This document shows, in pieces, positions 27,386 through 35,892 of a stretch of 64,000 nucleotides of DNA. The position numbers and the translations under genes were made by a program. Under the pieces are notes generated by a model. It was not told the DNA's origin. It did not search any database and saw only the letters and a program-made list of their open reading frames with translations. Numbering within the stretch: position 1 is the stretch's first letter; each line of letters starts with the position of its first letter. The stretch is from Bacteroidales bacterium (GTDB lineage: Bacteria > Bacteroidota > Bacteroidia > Bacteroidales > ML635J-15), in contig JAFGVU010000045.1 in NCBI GenBank assembly GCA_016937855.1, positions 1 to 64,000 of the forward strand, written 5' to 3'.

Positions 27386-28966
27386 ATGGTTAATGTTATA
27401 ATACAAGAGAACAAAACATTTACCTGGTTTAATTCAGGGAAATACTATTTTATCGGTTACGTGTTTGATGATCATGACACACTGCTGATAGAGCAACAGG
27501 CTATTGATTATTTGACTAAATATCAACTTAACAAATCTATTGCCATCGGCTTGTACACTCTAATTGAGATAAACGAAAAGGCTATCCACATTTTTACCGA
27601 TTCAATTAATTATTTCCCGGTTTTCTATTATTTTGACTCAGGAATTTGGGTATTAAGTAATAGTTTTGATAAAATAATTACGCATAAAGGAGAATTCAAT
27701 CCAAATTCAGATGCAGAACAAGAATTTCTTATGGGAGGATTTGTCTTAGGATCTGAAAGCTTAGATAAAAGTATAAAAAGAACTCAAGCCGGAGAAAAAC
27801 TAGTTCTCACTCCTGACGGCAAAATTCAAAAACATAATGTTTGGTTTTTCTCAGATTCTGATAAAAATGAAGCCAATTACTCTGAATTGATTACTGAAAC
27901 AAAAACACAAATAGATAATTCTGCAAAAAGAATGATAAAATTCTTGAATGGCAGAACTGCAATTTTACCTCTAAGCGGTGGTTTCGACAGCCGACTAATT
28001 GCATGCATGCTAAAGCAAAATAACTATAATAACGTTATTTGTTTTACTTATGGACAATACAATGCCGAAGTTCCGATTAGTAAAAAAGTTGCCGAAATTC
28101 TTGAGTATAATTGGTATTTTATTGATTACAAAGATTTGGAAATAACTAATTTTCAAAAAGAAAAAGATTTTATTCAATACTTTAGTAACGCCGGCAATGG
28201 TTTTGCAATGCCATATCTCCAAGAATACTTTGCTGTTAGAGAATTAAAAAAACAAAATCTAATTCCTGAAGATTCTGTCTTTCTGCCTGGTCATTCAGGC
28301 GATTTTTTGGGAGGAAGCTACGTAAAAAAAACAGTAAAAACGAAAACATATATCGCTAACCTCTACAAACATATTTTAAAAAAATACTTTGTCTTTTTTA
28401 ACCTAAAAAACTCCTATGTAATTGAACAGAGGATTAGTAATAATTTAAAGGGATACGATTGTAAAACCGACCCACACATTCCTTATAAAACAATTATTGA
28501 AGATTGGGATGTAAAAGAGAAGTTATCTAAATTCATTTTCAATTCATCTCTCGTATTTAATTACTTTGGATATCAACATTATTTTCCTCTTTGGGATACT
28601 CAGTTGGTAAAACATTTCAGCTCCTTAGATTACAAATATCGTGAAAACAAAATGCTTTACGACGAAACACTTATATTGAATTATTTTAAACCATTTGGGG
28701 TTTATTTTGAATCTGATGAGTTGTCCGTATCCCGTTTTAAAAAATCAATTCAAAAAACAAAAGATTTTTTGCGAAGACTTGTACCTTGGAAAATTGTTTA
28801 TAAACGAATGTTAAAAACTGATTGGATTTATTATTCAGCTTTTTGTTCAGAATTGGAAAAAGAAATGATTTACAAAGGACAACCTAAAATAAAAAACTAT
28901 AAATATTTTAATGCCGTAATATGTAAATATTACTTATTTTGGTTAGGTTTCTACAATAAAGACTAA
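27386..28966 (+). CDS. Asparagine-synthase-like protein without glutaminase nucleophile
   Basis: 526 residues. The C-terminal PP-loop ATPase of asparagine synthetases is clear: PLSGGFDSRLIACML (SGGFDS from Ser197) and the later GHSGDFLGG. The N-terminal half resembles the Ntn glutaminase fold, but the protein starts MVNVIIQ with no Cys at position 2. Ammonia cannot be released from glutamine in the normal way. Such proteins occur in capsule and exopolysaccharide loci, where they may amidate sugars or peptides. It follows a flippase by 9 bp and ends in a 4-bp tail-to-tail overlap with the protease gene on the other strand. Confidence 0.85.
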   Translation: MVNVIIQENKTFTWFNSGKYYFIGYVFDDHDTLLIEQQAIDYLTKYQLNKSIAIGLYTLIEINEKAIHIFTDSINYFPVFYYFDSGIWVLSNSFDKIITHKGEFNPNSDAEQEFLMGGFVLGSESLDKSIKRTQAGEKLVLTPDGKIQKHNVWFFSDSDKNEANYSELITETKTQIDNSAKRMIKFLNGRTAILPLSGGFDSRLIACMLKQNNYNNVICFTYGQYNAEVPISKKVAEILEYNWYFIDYKDLEITNFQKEKDFIQYFSNAGNGFAMPYLQEYFAVRELKKQNLIPEDSVFLPGHSGDFLGGSYVKKTVKTKTYIANLYKHILKKYFVFFNLKNSYVIEQRISNNLKGYDCKTDPHIPYKTIIEDWDVKEKLSKFIFNSSLVFNYFGYQHYFPLWDTQLVKHFSSLDYKYRENKMLYDETLILNYFKPFGVYFESDELSVSRFKKSIQKTKDFLRRLVPWKIVYKRMLKTDWIYYSAFCSELEKEMIYKGQPKIKNYKYFNAVICKYYLFWLGFYNKD

Positions 28967-30585
28967 TATACTTTACGGTCGGACATTAAGATATTTACTG
29001 CTGAATCCAGAGCAACATCATATTCGTTTGCAACTTCGTAAAATGCATCATCTCCAAGAACCATTCGTGCAATATAAGCAACAACACCATTTTCAATATA
29101 TTTTCCGGATATTGCTACATCAGAGGACTTTGCATTTATTCCTTGTAATGCTATAAACTGCCAAAATTTGCCATATACATTCCTAGTACTCAAGAACAAT
29201 TTGAGCTCCTCGAGACTTTCGATTTCATCTAGCTCCGTCCTATGATTATCTACATATTCTATGGCAAAATAGTACTCAAGATTTGCTCTTGATATGTTTG
29301 CATAAAGATTAGAGTATCCGATTGTGTCAATTGGAACAAAAACATCTGGCATAATTCCGCCACCACCGTAAACAGCTCTGCCTTTATTAGTATAGTAAAT
29401 AAGTGAATCTATTTGATGAATACTGTCTGCTTCCAAAAACTCGCCATGAGCATACCTATTATAGATGTCAGAATAATACTCATCAATGCCTTCGTCATAC
29501 GACTTTTGAATGCACCTCCCCGAAGGAGTATAGTATCTGGCAGTTGTTAATCTAATAATTGAACCATCGTCAAAAGTGGTTGATTCTTGAACAAGTCCTT
29601 TTCCGTATGATCTTCTCCCTACCACAAAACCTCTGTCATTATCCTGAATTGCTCCGGCTACTATTTCGGAGGCAGAGGCAGAAAACTCATCAATCAATAC
29701 TACGATATCTAAATCGAGACATGCACTTCTTTTCTTTGTAGAGCTTATTACATTTTTTGGTCGGGAGTTCCCCTCGGTATAAACCAAAGTCTTTCCACTT
29801 TCAAAAAACTCGTCTATAATATCAGTTGCAGAGTTAAGGTAACCTCCCGAGTTATTCCTCAAGTCAATAATTACCGACTCAATTCCTTTTCTTCGCATTT
29901 TAAAAACAGCATCAATAAACTGATTATGAGTGTTTCTTGAAAATGTACTAATTTTGACATAGCCTATTTTCTCATCGATAATATAAAAACCATCGATACT
30001 TCTCAAAGGAATACTACCCCTAACCACATTATATTCAATCAAATTGTCCTGGTCTTTTCTCTTAACCTTAAGCTTTACTTTTGTCCCCGAGGTACCTTTT
30101 AACATCGACATTACATCATTATTAGTTATGCCAATACCTGCAATAATTGAGTCATTCACCATTACTATTCGGTCACCATCTTTTAATCCGTATTTTTCGG
30201 AAGGTCCACCAGGGATAACGCTAACTACTAAAACTGTATCTCGAAAAATATTAAACTGCACGCCTATTCCGCTAAATTCTCCTTGCAATTCTTCCTCAAC
30301 AGCTTTTGCCTCATCGGCTGTAAAGTAAACAGTATGTGGATCAAGAGTTTCAAGAAACTTTGGGATAGCAATTTCTGCAAGATAATCTCTATCAACTTTA
30401 TCAACATATTCGTTGGCAACATAATCGACAACCATATTTAACTTATCTTTTGGAGGAGATATTAATATGCTTTTTGAGGTATTTCCCTTATTTAAAACTT
30501 CGGCAATTATAATTCCCAACACAATAGAAAAAGATATCACCAAAGGTAAAACGATGCTAAATCGAGTGTTTTTATATTTATTCAT
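28963..30585 (-). CDS. S41 family C-terminal processing peptidase
   Basis: 540 residues. An N-terminal membrane anchor (about 10-30) places the protease in the periplasm. A PDZ domain (about 85-175, VSVIPGGPSEKYGLKDGDR) presents C-termini to the catalytic domain, whose serine lies in EFSASASEI at about residues 300-306 with the lysine in GRRSYGKGLVQ. The C-terminal 150 residues are an extra helical region seen in Bacteroidota homologues. It overlaps the dCMP deaminase gene by 8 bp and the convergent asparagine-synthase-like gene by 4 bp. Confidence 0.92.
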   Translation of the reverse strand: MNKYKNTRFSIVLPLVISFSIVLGIIIAEVLNKGNTSKSILISPPKDKLNMVVDYVANEYVDKVDRDYLAEIAIPKFLETLDPHTVYFTADEAKAVEEELQGEFSGIGVQFNIFRDTVLVVSVIPGGPSEKYGLKDGDRIVMVNDSIIAGIGITNNDVMSMLKGTSGTKVKLKVKRKDQDNLIEYNVVRGSIPLRSIDGFYIIDEKIGYVKISTFSRNTHNQFIDAVFKMRRKGIESVIIDLRNNSGGYLNSATDIIDEFFESGKTLVYTEGNSRPKNVISSTKKRSACLDLDIVVLIDEFSASASEIVAGAIQDNDRGFVVGRRSYGKGLVQESTTFDDGSIIRLTTARYYTPSGRCIQKSYDEGIDEYYSDIYNRYAHGEFLEADSIHQIDSLIYYTNKGRAVYGGGGIMPDVFVPIDTIGYSNLYANISRANLEYYFAIEYVDNHRTELDEIESLEELKLFLSTRNVYGKFWQFIALQGINAKSSDVAISGKYIENGVVAYIARMVLGDDAFYEVANEYDVALDSAVNILMSDRKVY

Positions 30586-31024
30586 CTTCTGAAAAATTTA
30601 TCACTTCAATTCCGGCACGCCTAAGCAAATCTAAACCTTCGGTGTTGTGATACTCGTTTAAGTACACAACTCGTTCCACTCCTGCCTGAATAATTAGTTT
30701 TGCACATTCAATACATGGCGATGTTGTAACATAAAGAGTTGCACCGCAAGAATTGTTGCCAGATTTTGCCACTTTCGTAATAGCATTTGCTTCGGCATGC
30801 AAAACATAAGGTTTTGTCTTAAAATCGACATCCTCACATTCATTTTCAAATCCGGCTGGGGTTCCATTATAGCCATCCGAAATTATCATTCGATCTTTTA
30901 CAATTAGCGCACCGACCTGACGACGTTTGCAATAAGAATTTTTAGACCAAATCGAAGCCATCTCTAGATAGTGTTTATCAAACTGCTTTTGCTTTTCTTC
31001 CGATTTTTTGATACTCATAACCAT
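30578..31024 (-). CDS. Deoxycytidylate (dCMP) deaminase
   Basis: 148 residues. It deaminates dCMP to dUMP, feeding thymidylate synthesis. The zinc site is complete: HAEANAI supplies the His and Glu, and TTSPCIECAKLI the two cysteines. YCKRRQVGALIVKD and DGYNGTPAGFENECED are typical of dCMP deaminases rather than tRNA or cytidine deaminases. It follows tRNA-Leu on the same strand and overlaps the CtpA-type protease gene by 8 bp. Confidence 0.93.
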   Translation of the reverse strand: MVMSIKKSEEKQKQFDKHYLEMASIWSKNSYCKRRQVGALIVKDRMIISDGYNGTPAGFENECEDVDFKTKPYVLHAEANAITKVAKSGNNSCGATLYVTTSPCIECAKLIIQAGVERVVYLNEYHNTEGLDLLRRAGIEVINFSEDE

Positions 31025-31033
31025 AATATTAAT

Positions 31034-31057
31034 AAAAAAACCCCTCTTAAGAGGGGG
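31034..31057 (-). terminator. Intrinsic terminator after tRNA-Leu
   Basis: Minus strand: CCCCTC-TTAA-GAGGGG hairpin followed by seven T residues, starting three bases after the tRNA 3' end. It separates the tRNA from the dCMP deaminase gene. Confidence 0.85.
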
Positions 31058-31059
31058 TG

Positions 31060-31142
31060 TACCCGGGGCCGGGGTCGAACCGGCACTCCAAAAAGGAACT
31101 GGTGTTTGAGACCAGCGCGTCTACCAATTCCGCCACCCGGGC
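31060..31142 (-). tRNA. tRNA-Leu (anticodon CAA)
   Basis: An 83-nt minus-strand sequence folds into a class II tRNA. The acceptor is GCCCGGG paired with CCCGGGT (one G-U at position 1-72). The D-arm is GGCGGAATTGGTAGACGC, the anticodon stem CTGGT/ACCAG encloses the loop CTCAAAC (anticodon CAA), there is a variable arm, and the T-arm is GCCGG-TTCGACC-CCGGC. The discriminator is A, and the 3' CCA is not encoded. Confidence 0.95.
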
Positions 31143-31234
31143 TCTTTTGTGCTGCAAAGATAATATTTTTTTTAATGCACAAGATTTTTTTTCAAATTTT
31201 GTGATTATTGAGCATTCGATATGTCTAAATTGTT

Positions 31235-31242
31235 TATTTTTG
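31235..31242 (+). promoter_or_regulatory. -7 promoter box TATTTTTG before the first hydrolase gene
   Basis: TATTTTTG lies 31 bp before the ATG at 31274. A TTG at 31208-31210 is 24 bp upstream, slightly longer than the usual spacer. Confidence 0.45.
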
Positions 31243-31273
31243 AACTTATTGTTAAAATAATAAATTCTATGCA

Positions 31274-32722
31274 ATGAAAAAAGCTAAAACTATTTCTTTA
31301 ATAACACTCGTTCTGCTAAGGTTAACATGCTACCCTCAACAATTCTCAGTTTCTGTAAACAACGGCTATGGTTCAGGATTGTACGAGCAAGGTGAAACTG
31401 TTTATGTTTTTTCTCGCGAAACAGCAGAAAACGAAATTTTTGTGGAATGGGAAATTGGTACTCCTCTGGAATTCATTAACGATGAGGGCGAATGGCGTTT
31501 TTCATTTGTTATGCCGCCTGAAGATATTACAATTACTGCTGTTTTTGATGAATTACCCGAAGACTTTGTGGTTTATGAAGAAATTCAAGGAGTAAACATT
31601 TTAAAACCAGTGTTTTCTGCGATAGTGGAAGAGTCTAAAGGCACAGTTTTTCTTTTTCATGGTACAGGTGGGAGTGCAGCAGGTTGGATTGGAATAAATA
31701 AAGATCAAAATTACACTTTGCTAAAGGATTTGTTTTATAACGGGTATTCTGTTATTGTTACCGAATGTGAAGAGTCAACTTTGGGAACAGATACTAATGG
31801 CGATGGCAAAATCCGTTGGTTTACTTTCCCTATTGACACAGTAAATAATGTCGATTATGCCAATATTAAGGCAATAATTGATACTTTTGATAATCGCGGA
31901 CTAATTGACAGAAATAAACTTTTCTCAATTGGTATGTCGGCAGGTGGAGCATATTCAACTGCATTTTCTGTAGCTTTCTCGAGTATTGCATCTGTTACTT
32001 ATTGTGCCTCAGGACAAGCAGCTGTAATTGAGGCTACAAATTCGCCAATTCTGTTTTGCATGATGCCTAATGATGAAGTAATTGGGCAAGAAGGAAACGA
32101 CGATGCCGTAACAAATTATAACATTCTTCTCGACAGAGAGATTTGCACCGGTTATTTTATGAATTATGCATTTCCTGTTTATCCCCAATACTTTATGAGA
32201 GTTGGACTATCTCAATCAGAATCCGAAGCTGTATGTAACGAACTTAATACAAATGGATTTTTAGATTTAGATAATTTTTTAACAGGAACCGACATAGATA
32301 TTCAATCACATATACAATCAAATCCGCAATTATGGACTGGTTTTAATGCACTAACAGGCTTGCAAAAAGTGGCTGTTGCTAATTTAGTCGGTGTTGCTTA
32401 CGGCTCTCATAATTTTTACTCAAATCATAATAAAAGAACAATTGACTTTTTTGATAATCTTTGCGAAACTCCGGTTTTTAATAATGAATTTATTGCAAAT
32501 AATAATTTTGTTAAAATATATCCAAATCCCGCCTCAAATCTAATTTTTATAGATACTGACTTAATCGATTATGAAATCCAAATAATCAACCTAAGTGGAC
32601 AAGTTTTATTATCGGATAGGAATACTAGAAAAATAAATATTTCTGGATTTGCTGAAGGAGTGTATTTGGTGAGAATCAAATCGAGAGAAAGAGTTGAAAC
32701 AATTCGGTTATTGGTTTTATAG
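31274..32722 (+). CDS. T9SS-secreted alpha/beta hydrolase (esterase/depolymerase-like)
   Basis: 482 residues. A signal peptide ends near CYPQQ (about residue 22). Residues 25-100 form a small beta domain like bacterial InlB-type repeats (EQGETVYVFSRETAENEIFVEWE). The next about 280 residues are an alpha/beta hydrolase with oxyanion loop FLFHGTGGSAAGW and nucleophile elbow GMSAGG (Ser about 222), similar to feruloyl-esterase or PHB-depolymerase folds. The C-terminus, from YPNPASN, is a type A T9SS sorting domain. It probably attacks an external ester polymer; the substrate is not readable. The tail is nearly the same DNA as that of the next gene. Confidence 0.83.
   Translation: MKKAKTISLITLVLLRLTCYPQQFSVSVNNGYGSGLYEQGETVYVFSRETAENEIFVEWEIGTPLEFINDEGEWRFSFVMPPEDITITAVFDELPEDFVVYEEIQGVNILKPVFSAIVEESKGTVFLFHGTGGSAAGWIGINKDQNYTLLKDLFYNGYSVIVTECEESTLGTDTNGDGKIRWFTFPIDTVNNVDYANIKAIIDTFDNRGLIDRNKLFSIGMSAGGAYSTAFSVAFSSIASVTYCASGQAAVIEATNSPILFCMMPNDEVIGQEGNDDAVTNYNILLDREICTGYFMNYAFPVYPQYFMRVGLSQSESEAVCNELNTNGFLDLDNFLTGTDIDIQSHIQSNPQLWTGFNALTGLQKVAVANLVGVAYGSHNFYSNHNKRTIDFFDNLCETPVFNNEFIANNNFVKIYPNPASNLIFIDTDLIDYEIQIINLSGQVLLSDRNTRKINISGFAEGVYLVRIKSRERVETIRLLVL
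32520..32722 (+). repeat. Duplicated T9SS-tail DNA, copy 1
   Basis: The last 203 bp of this hydrolase gene match the last 203 bp of the following gene (33990-34192) with long identical blocks, while the gene bodies are unrelated. The match ends with the shared stop codon. Recent duplication or gene conversion of the sorting tail is the simplest reading. Confidence 0.9.
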
Positions 32723-32776
32723 AAATAAATGAGTTTTGAAATAGAATAAAGAAATTAACAATTATAAGTTATCATT

Positions 32777-34192
32777 ATGAAAAACAAGTTAAACATTTTA
32801 ATATTAATATTTTTTGCAATTGCTCTCAATCTTTCTGCTCAACTTGATTACACAAATATGGATAATTGGGCATTTCATCCTGACAAGCCTGGAACAATGA
32901 TGGCTAATTATAATACAAATATTGTGGTGGTCAACGAGTTTATGGAGATCGACAGTATTATATTCAATATTAATAATTCTATGACCAATACAGGCATTGA
33001 TGTTTTTTTTGTTCATCCAACTGTGCTAGACGGAACTTTTACCACACGCCGAAATACTGAATTACACGAGCAACCAGAGTTCTATGTTCTTGCCACAATT
33101 GTCGGTCAAGCAGGTTTGCTTTGTAAATTCGGAAGAATGTTTGCTCCAAGGTATCGGCAATCAACTCCATTAACTTATTTTGGAGTAAACGATGAGATCC
33201 AAGCCGAAGTTATCGGAGAAACCGTTAAAGACATTAAAGCGGCATTTTTGCATTATCTCGAAAATCATAATAACGGGAATAAAATAATTCTTGCTGCTCA
33301 TTCTCAAGGTGCATATATAACTGCATTGATGCTAAGGAATTTAGCGGATAGTAATCCTGAAATAAAAGATAAAATAATAATCGCAGCTTTAGGTGGTATG
33401 TGGCAAATTTTTGCCGAAAAATATGATTTCACAGGCGGATGGATGGAGAATATTGAATTGTGTACTGAAAATAATCAGTGTGGTTGTATTTTAACGTGGC
33501 GATGTTTTAAAGAAGGGCAAACTATTGACATTGCAAATAGTCCAAAGATAAGTGCAAACCAAAATCTTGTTGATGAAAATTATTTGTATAGAACATATAA
33601 TGAAACAAATGACTGGGGTTTGCATGATTTTCTTTATTATTCAGAAGAAACGAATCCGTTGAGATATTACATTTTGCCATCAAGTCAAACTCCCTTTGCT
33701 GGAACAGCAGGTTTTGTTGCATACGATAGTTTATATAACATCAGACTCGACAGACAAGCAGACGATCGTGTTGGTTTTATGCTAGATTTTAATCCAAAAC
33801 CCAACGATTTAAGAGAAGACGATTTAATTGGAGAAGAAGAACACGATTTATATGATATGTGGGGATATCATCGCAAAGACTATAATATATATGTGTGGGC
33901 TTTAATGCAACAAATTGAACAACGAATTGATAATTGTAATCCTACCAAAATTTCTGATTTTGAAAAAGCAAGAAAGTCTTTTATAATATACCCAAATCCA
34001 GCAACAAATCAAGTTTTTATAGATACAGATTTAATAGATTATGAAATTCAGATAATCAACCTAAGTGGACAAATTTTATTATCGGATAGGAATACTAGAA
34101 AAATAAACATTTCAGGACTTGCAGAAGGAGTGTATTTGGTGAGAATCAAATCGAGAGAAAGAGTAGAAACAATTCGGTTATTGGTTTTATAG
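32777..34192 (+). CDS. T9SS-secreted DUF3089-family alpha/beta hydrolase
   Basis: 471 residues. A signal peptide ends near LSAQ (about residue 21). The body matches the DUF3089 lipase-like family: WAFHPDKPGT at the N-terminus, VFFVHPTVLDG, and the nucleophile elbow AAHSQGAYIT with Ser about 176. The function is probably esterase or lipase, substrate unknown. It ends with a type A sorting tail from YPNPATN that is nearly identical in DNA to the previous gene's tail. The two genes are 54 bp apart and may be co-transcribed. Confidence 0.82.
   Translation: MKNKLNILILIFFAIALNLSAQLDYTNMDNWAFHPDKPGTMMANYNTNIVVVNEFMEIDSIIFNINNSMTNTGIDVFFVHPTVLDGTFTTRRNTELHEQPEFYVLATIVGQAGLLCKFGRMFAPRYRQSTPLTYFGVNDEIQAEVIGETVKDIKAAFLHYLENHNNGNKIILAAHSQGAYITALMLRNLADSNPEIKDKIIIAALGGMWQIFAEKYDFTGGWMENIELCTENNQCGCILTWRCFKEGQTIDIANSPKISANQNLVDENYLYRTYNETNDWGLHDFLYYSEETNPLRYYILPSSQTPFAGTAGFVAYDSLYNIRLDRQADDRVGFMLDFNPKPNDLREDDLIGEEEHDLYDMWGYHRKDYNIYVWALMQQIEQRIDNCNPTKISDFEKARKSFIIYPNPATNQVFIDTDLIDYEIQIINLSGQILLSDRNTRKINISGLAEGVYLVRIKSRERVETIRLLVL
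33990..34192 (+). repeat. Duplicated T9SS-tail DNA, copy 2
   Basis: Partner of the copy at 32520-32722. The 3' half is nearly identical base for base, including synonymous positions, and the difference rises towards the 5' end. Confidence 0.9.
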
Positions 34193-34413
34193 AAAATAGA
34201 GAGTATTTATAGTGGCTGGTGAAACGGGGACTTCGAGACAATTTTTTAACAGTGGGACTACGGTTAGTAGCCTGCGGCTACACCTCCGTCCCACTGATAA
34301 AAAATCCCTCAGCCCCCTTACATTTGTGCTCCAAGGTGGCTGAGGTATTTTCGGAGTTTACGGAGAAAATTGTCTCGAAGCCACCGATATTTACAAAAAA
34401 TACTCTATTTTTA
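34193..34413. repeat. Cloverleaf-like inverted-repeat element (MITE-like)
   Basis: This 220-bp GC-richer island begins one base after the second hydrolase stop codon. Outer arms (aaaatagag..., GTGGCT and CTTCGAGACAATTTT at 34193-34245) pair with their reverse complements at 34366-34413. Inside are two more hairpins: AGTGGGAC/GTCCCACT (34251-34258 with 34288-34295, containing GTAGCC/GGCTAC) and AAAATcCCTCAGCC/GGCTGAGGtATTTT (34301-34314 with 34338-34351). No gene or transposase is present. A short open frame across it is not coding. Confidence 0.75.
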
Positions 34414-34453
34414 AGTTTTCAAAAACCAAGTAGTTGCCTCTAAATTTTAGAAA

Positions 34454-34924
34454 ATGAAAATGACCACAATAAAAAACATCCTCATTAGCCTCGTACTCCT
34501 ACTAATTACCTCCACTTGCTTAGCCCAAAGCAATATCTATCTCGAGATAGCCGGAACCGGAGGTTTAGGGTCAATTAATTACGAAAAAGTGTTTAAACCT
34601 GAAAAAGATTTGAGCTATTCTCTTAGAACTGGATTTAGCATTGCCCCAATTGATAAAAATAATGGTGTTGCACTAATATTCCCTGTGATGTTTAATGGTA
34701 TTTACGGGCAAAATAAACATAAACTAGAGTTTGGTCTTGGTCAAAGTTTTACATTATCAACCAAAGGCAGTTTTTTTATTATGGGAGTTTCAAATCTTGG
34801 ATACAGACTTGAGCCGGATGATAAAAACTACTTTTTTCGATTATCATATACTCCAATTATTTCATATTTAATAGATTTTCAATGGCAACATTGGGCAGGT
34901 ATAAGCATAGGATATAAACTTTAA
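34454..34924 (+). CDS. Small outer-membrane beta-barrel-like protein, unknown function
   Basis: 156 residues. A signal peptide ends near CLAQ (about residue 25). The mature protein is a succession of short amphipathic strands with aromatic ends (LSYSLRTGFSIAP, HKLEFGLGQSF, WAGISIGYKL), ending in a C-terminal strand as in small outer-membrane barrels. No family motif is recognised. The gap to the following lipoprotein gene is 10 bp, so the two form a pair. Confidence 0.7.
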   Translation: MKMTTIKNILISLVLLLITSTCLAQSNIYLEIAGTGGLGSINYEKVFKPEKDLSYSLRTGFSIAPIDKNNGVALIFPVMFNGIYGQNKHKLEFGLGQSFTLSTKGSFFIMGVSNLGYRLEPDDKNYFFRLSYTPIISYLIDFQWQHWAGISIGYKL

Positions 34925-34934
34925 ACTTAGCAAA

Positions 34935-35699
34935 ATGAAAAAATCAACAACATACTTCACTCTTATAATGCTTGTTCTATTTGTAAGCTGTAATAAATAT
35001 GAAATTTTTGATGGAGATAATTTCTACAACGAAGGATTTGAAAATTATACAAGTTATAATGATTTAATGTCCGATGAGAGAAATTATTTCAGCCAGATTA
35101 CTTATCCCGAAAACTACATTGCTCCTGATAGTATTATCAAACACAGCGGAAATCAGTCGATGAAATTTTTCGGAGTTGGCACAAAAAACGATTTTCTATG
35201 TAAGTGCTCATATTCACATCGCTATTTGGCATTTTGGGAAGGAGAAACAATTGTAGTTTCTGCATGGTATTACATCGATTCGGACGAAGACTTACCATGG
35301 TTGTTTATTATGGATTTAGAAGAAAGAACTAATATTGGCGCAGGTCCCGGTATTCGACCATATATTTCAAAAAATAATTCTTTCGGAATAAATTTCAAGT
35401 ACAATCAGCCTAATGTCGAGCAAGATGTTGACAATCAGGTTACTATTCCTCGAAAACAATGGTTTAAACTTAGCATGGAAGTATATCTTTCACAAAAAAA
35501 GAACGGATGGATAAATCTTTATCAGAACGATACTTTAGTTTTAAATTTAGTGGATGTACAAACTTTACCCACCGACATTTTGTATTTTCAGCAAGGTACA
35601 AAAGGGATGTACAATTCTGCAGAATTTGGGATAACTGCTAATCCAACAGAAGTTGATCTAACTTTATATGTTGACGACATTGAGGTTTATGTGAAGTAA
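34935..35699 (+). CDS. Putative surface lipoprotein with polysaccharide-lyase-like jelly-roll domain
   Basis: 254 residues. The lipoprotein signal ends at FVSC, so Cys19 is the lipidated residue. The body is rich in strands and resembles concanavalin-like jelly-roll domains of heparin/alginate-lyase-like proteins: HSGNQSMKFFG, VSAWYYIDSDEDL and a C-terminal DLTLYVDDIEVYV. No catalytic residues can be assigned, so binding of a glycan or another ligand is as likely as cleavage. It is paired with the upstream barrel-like gene. Confidence 0.65.
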   Translation: MKKSTTYFTLIMLVLFVSCNKYEIFDGDNFYNEGFENYTSYNDLMSDERNYFSQITYPENYIAPDSIIKHSGNQSMKFFGVGTKNDFLCKCSYSHRYLAFWEGETIVVSAWYYIDSDEDLPWLFIMDLEERTNIGAGPGIRPYISKNNSFGINFKYNQPNVEQDVDNQVTIPRKQWFKLSMEVYLSQKKNGWINLYQNDTLVLNLVDVQTLPTDILYFQQGTKGMYNSAEFGITANPTEVDLTLYVDDIEVYVK

Positions 35700-35782
35700 T
35701 GATGAGCAATTCAAACAAAGTATATTTTTTATTCTCAAAACAATACCATATAAAGACTGATAGAGCGAAGAAAACATTTTAG

Positions 35783-35857
35783 CATTAACATATTAACCTA
35801 AGTCATAATATCATTTTTGCGTTTGTAATCGGGGGGGCTATGCTTGATTATGCCCGA
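35783..35857 (+). repeat. Intergenic repeat shared with 49135-49183, followed by a G-run hairpin
   Basis: A stretch of about 48 bp ending in TTTGTAATCG (35822-35831) closely matches 49135-49183, sharing CTAAGTCA, TATCATTTT and TTTGTAATCG in the same order. It is followed by seven G residues and a CGGG...CCCG hairpin (35829-35857). No gene is seen in the 35700-35923 gap; apart from this and the rlmN promoter nothing else is recognised. Confidence 0.55.
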
Positions 35858-35861
35858 ATAA

Positions 35862-35892
35862 TTGCAATTTGATTGATTTTTCCGTATTTTTG
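35862..35892 (+). promoter_or_regulatory. Promoter of rlmN
   Basis: TTG (35862-35864), 20-bp spacer, TATTTTTG (35885-35892). Transcription would start near 35899, which rules out an upstream TTG start at 35873 and supports the ATG at 35924. Confidence 0.7.

Noticed and set aside
31057-31260. Open frames overlapping tRNA-Leu on both strands
   Set aside because: The tRNA fold explains the sequence; the frames are chance.
34219-34443. 74-codon open frame across the folded element
   Set aside because: It crosses all hairpins of the inverted-repeat element, and shows no codon pattern or homology that I can recognise.
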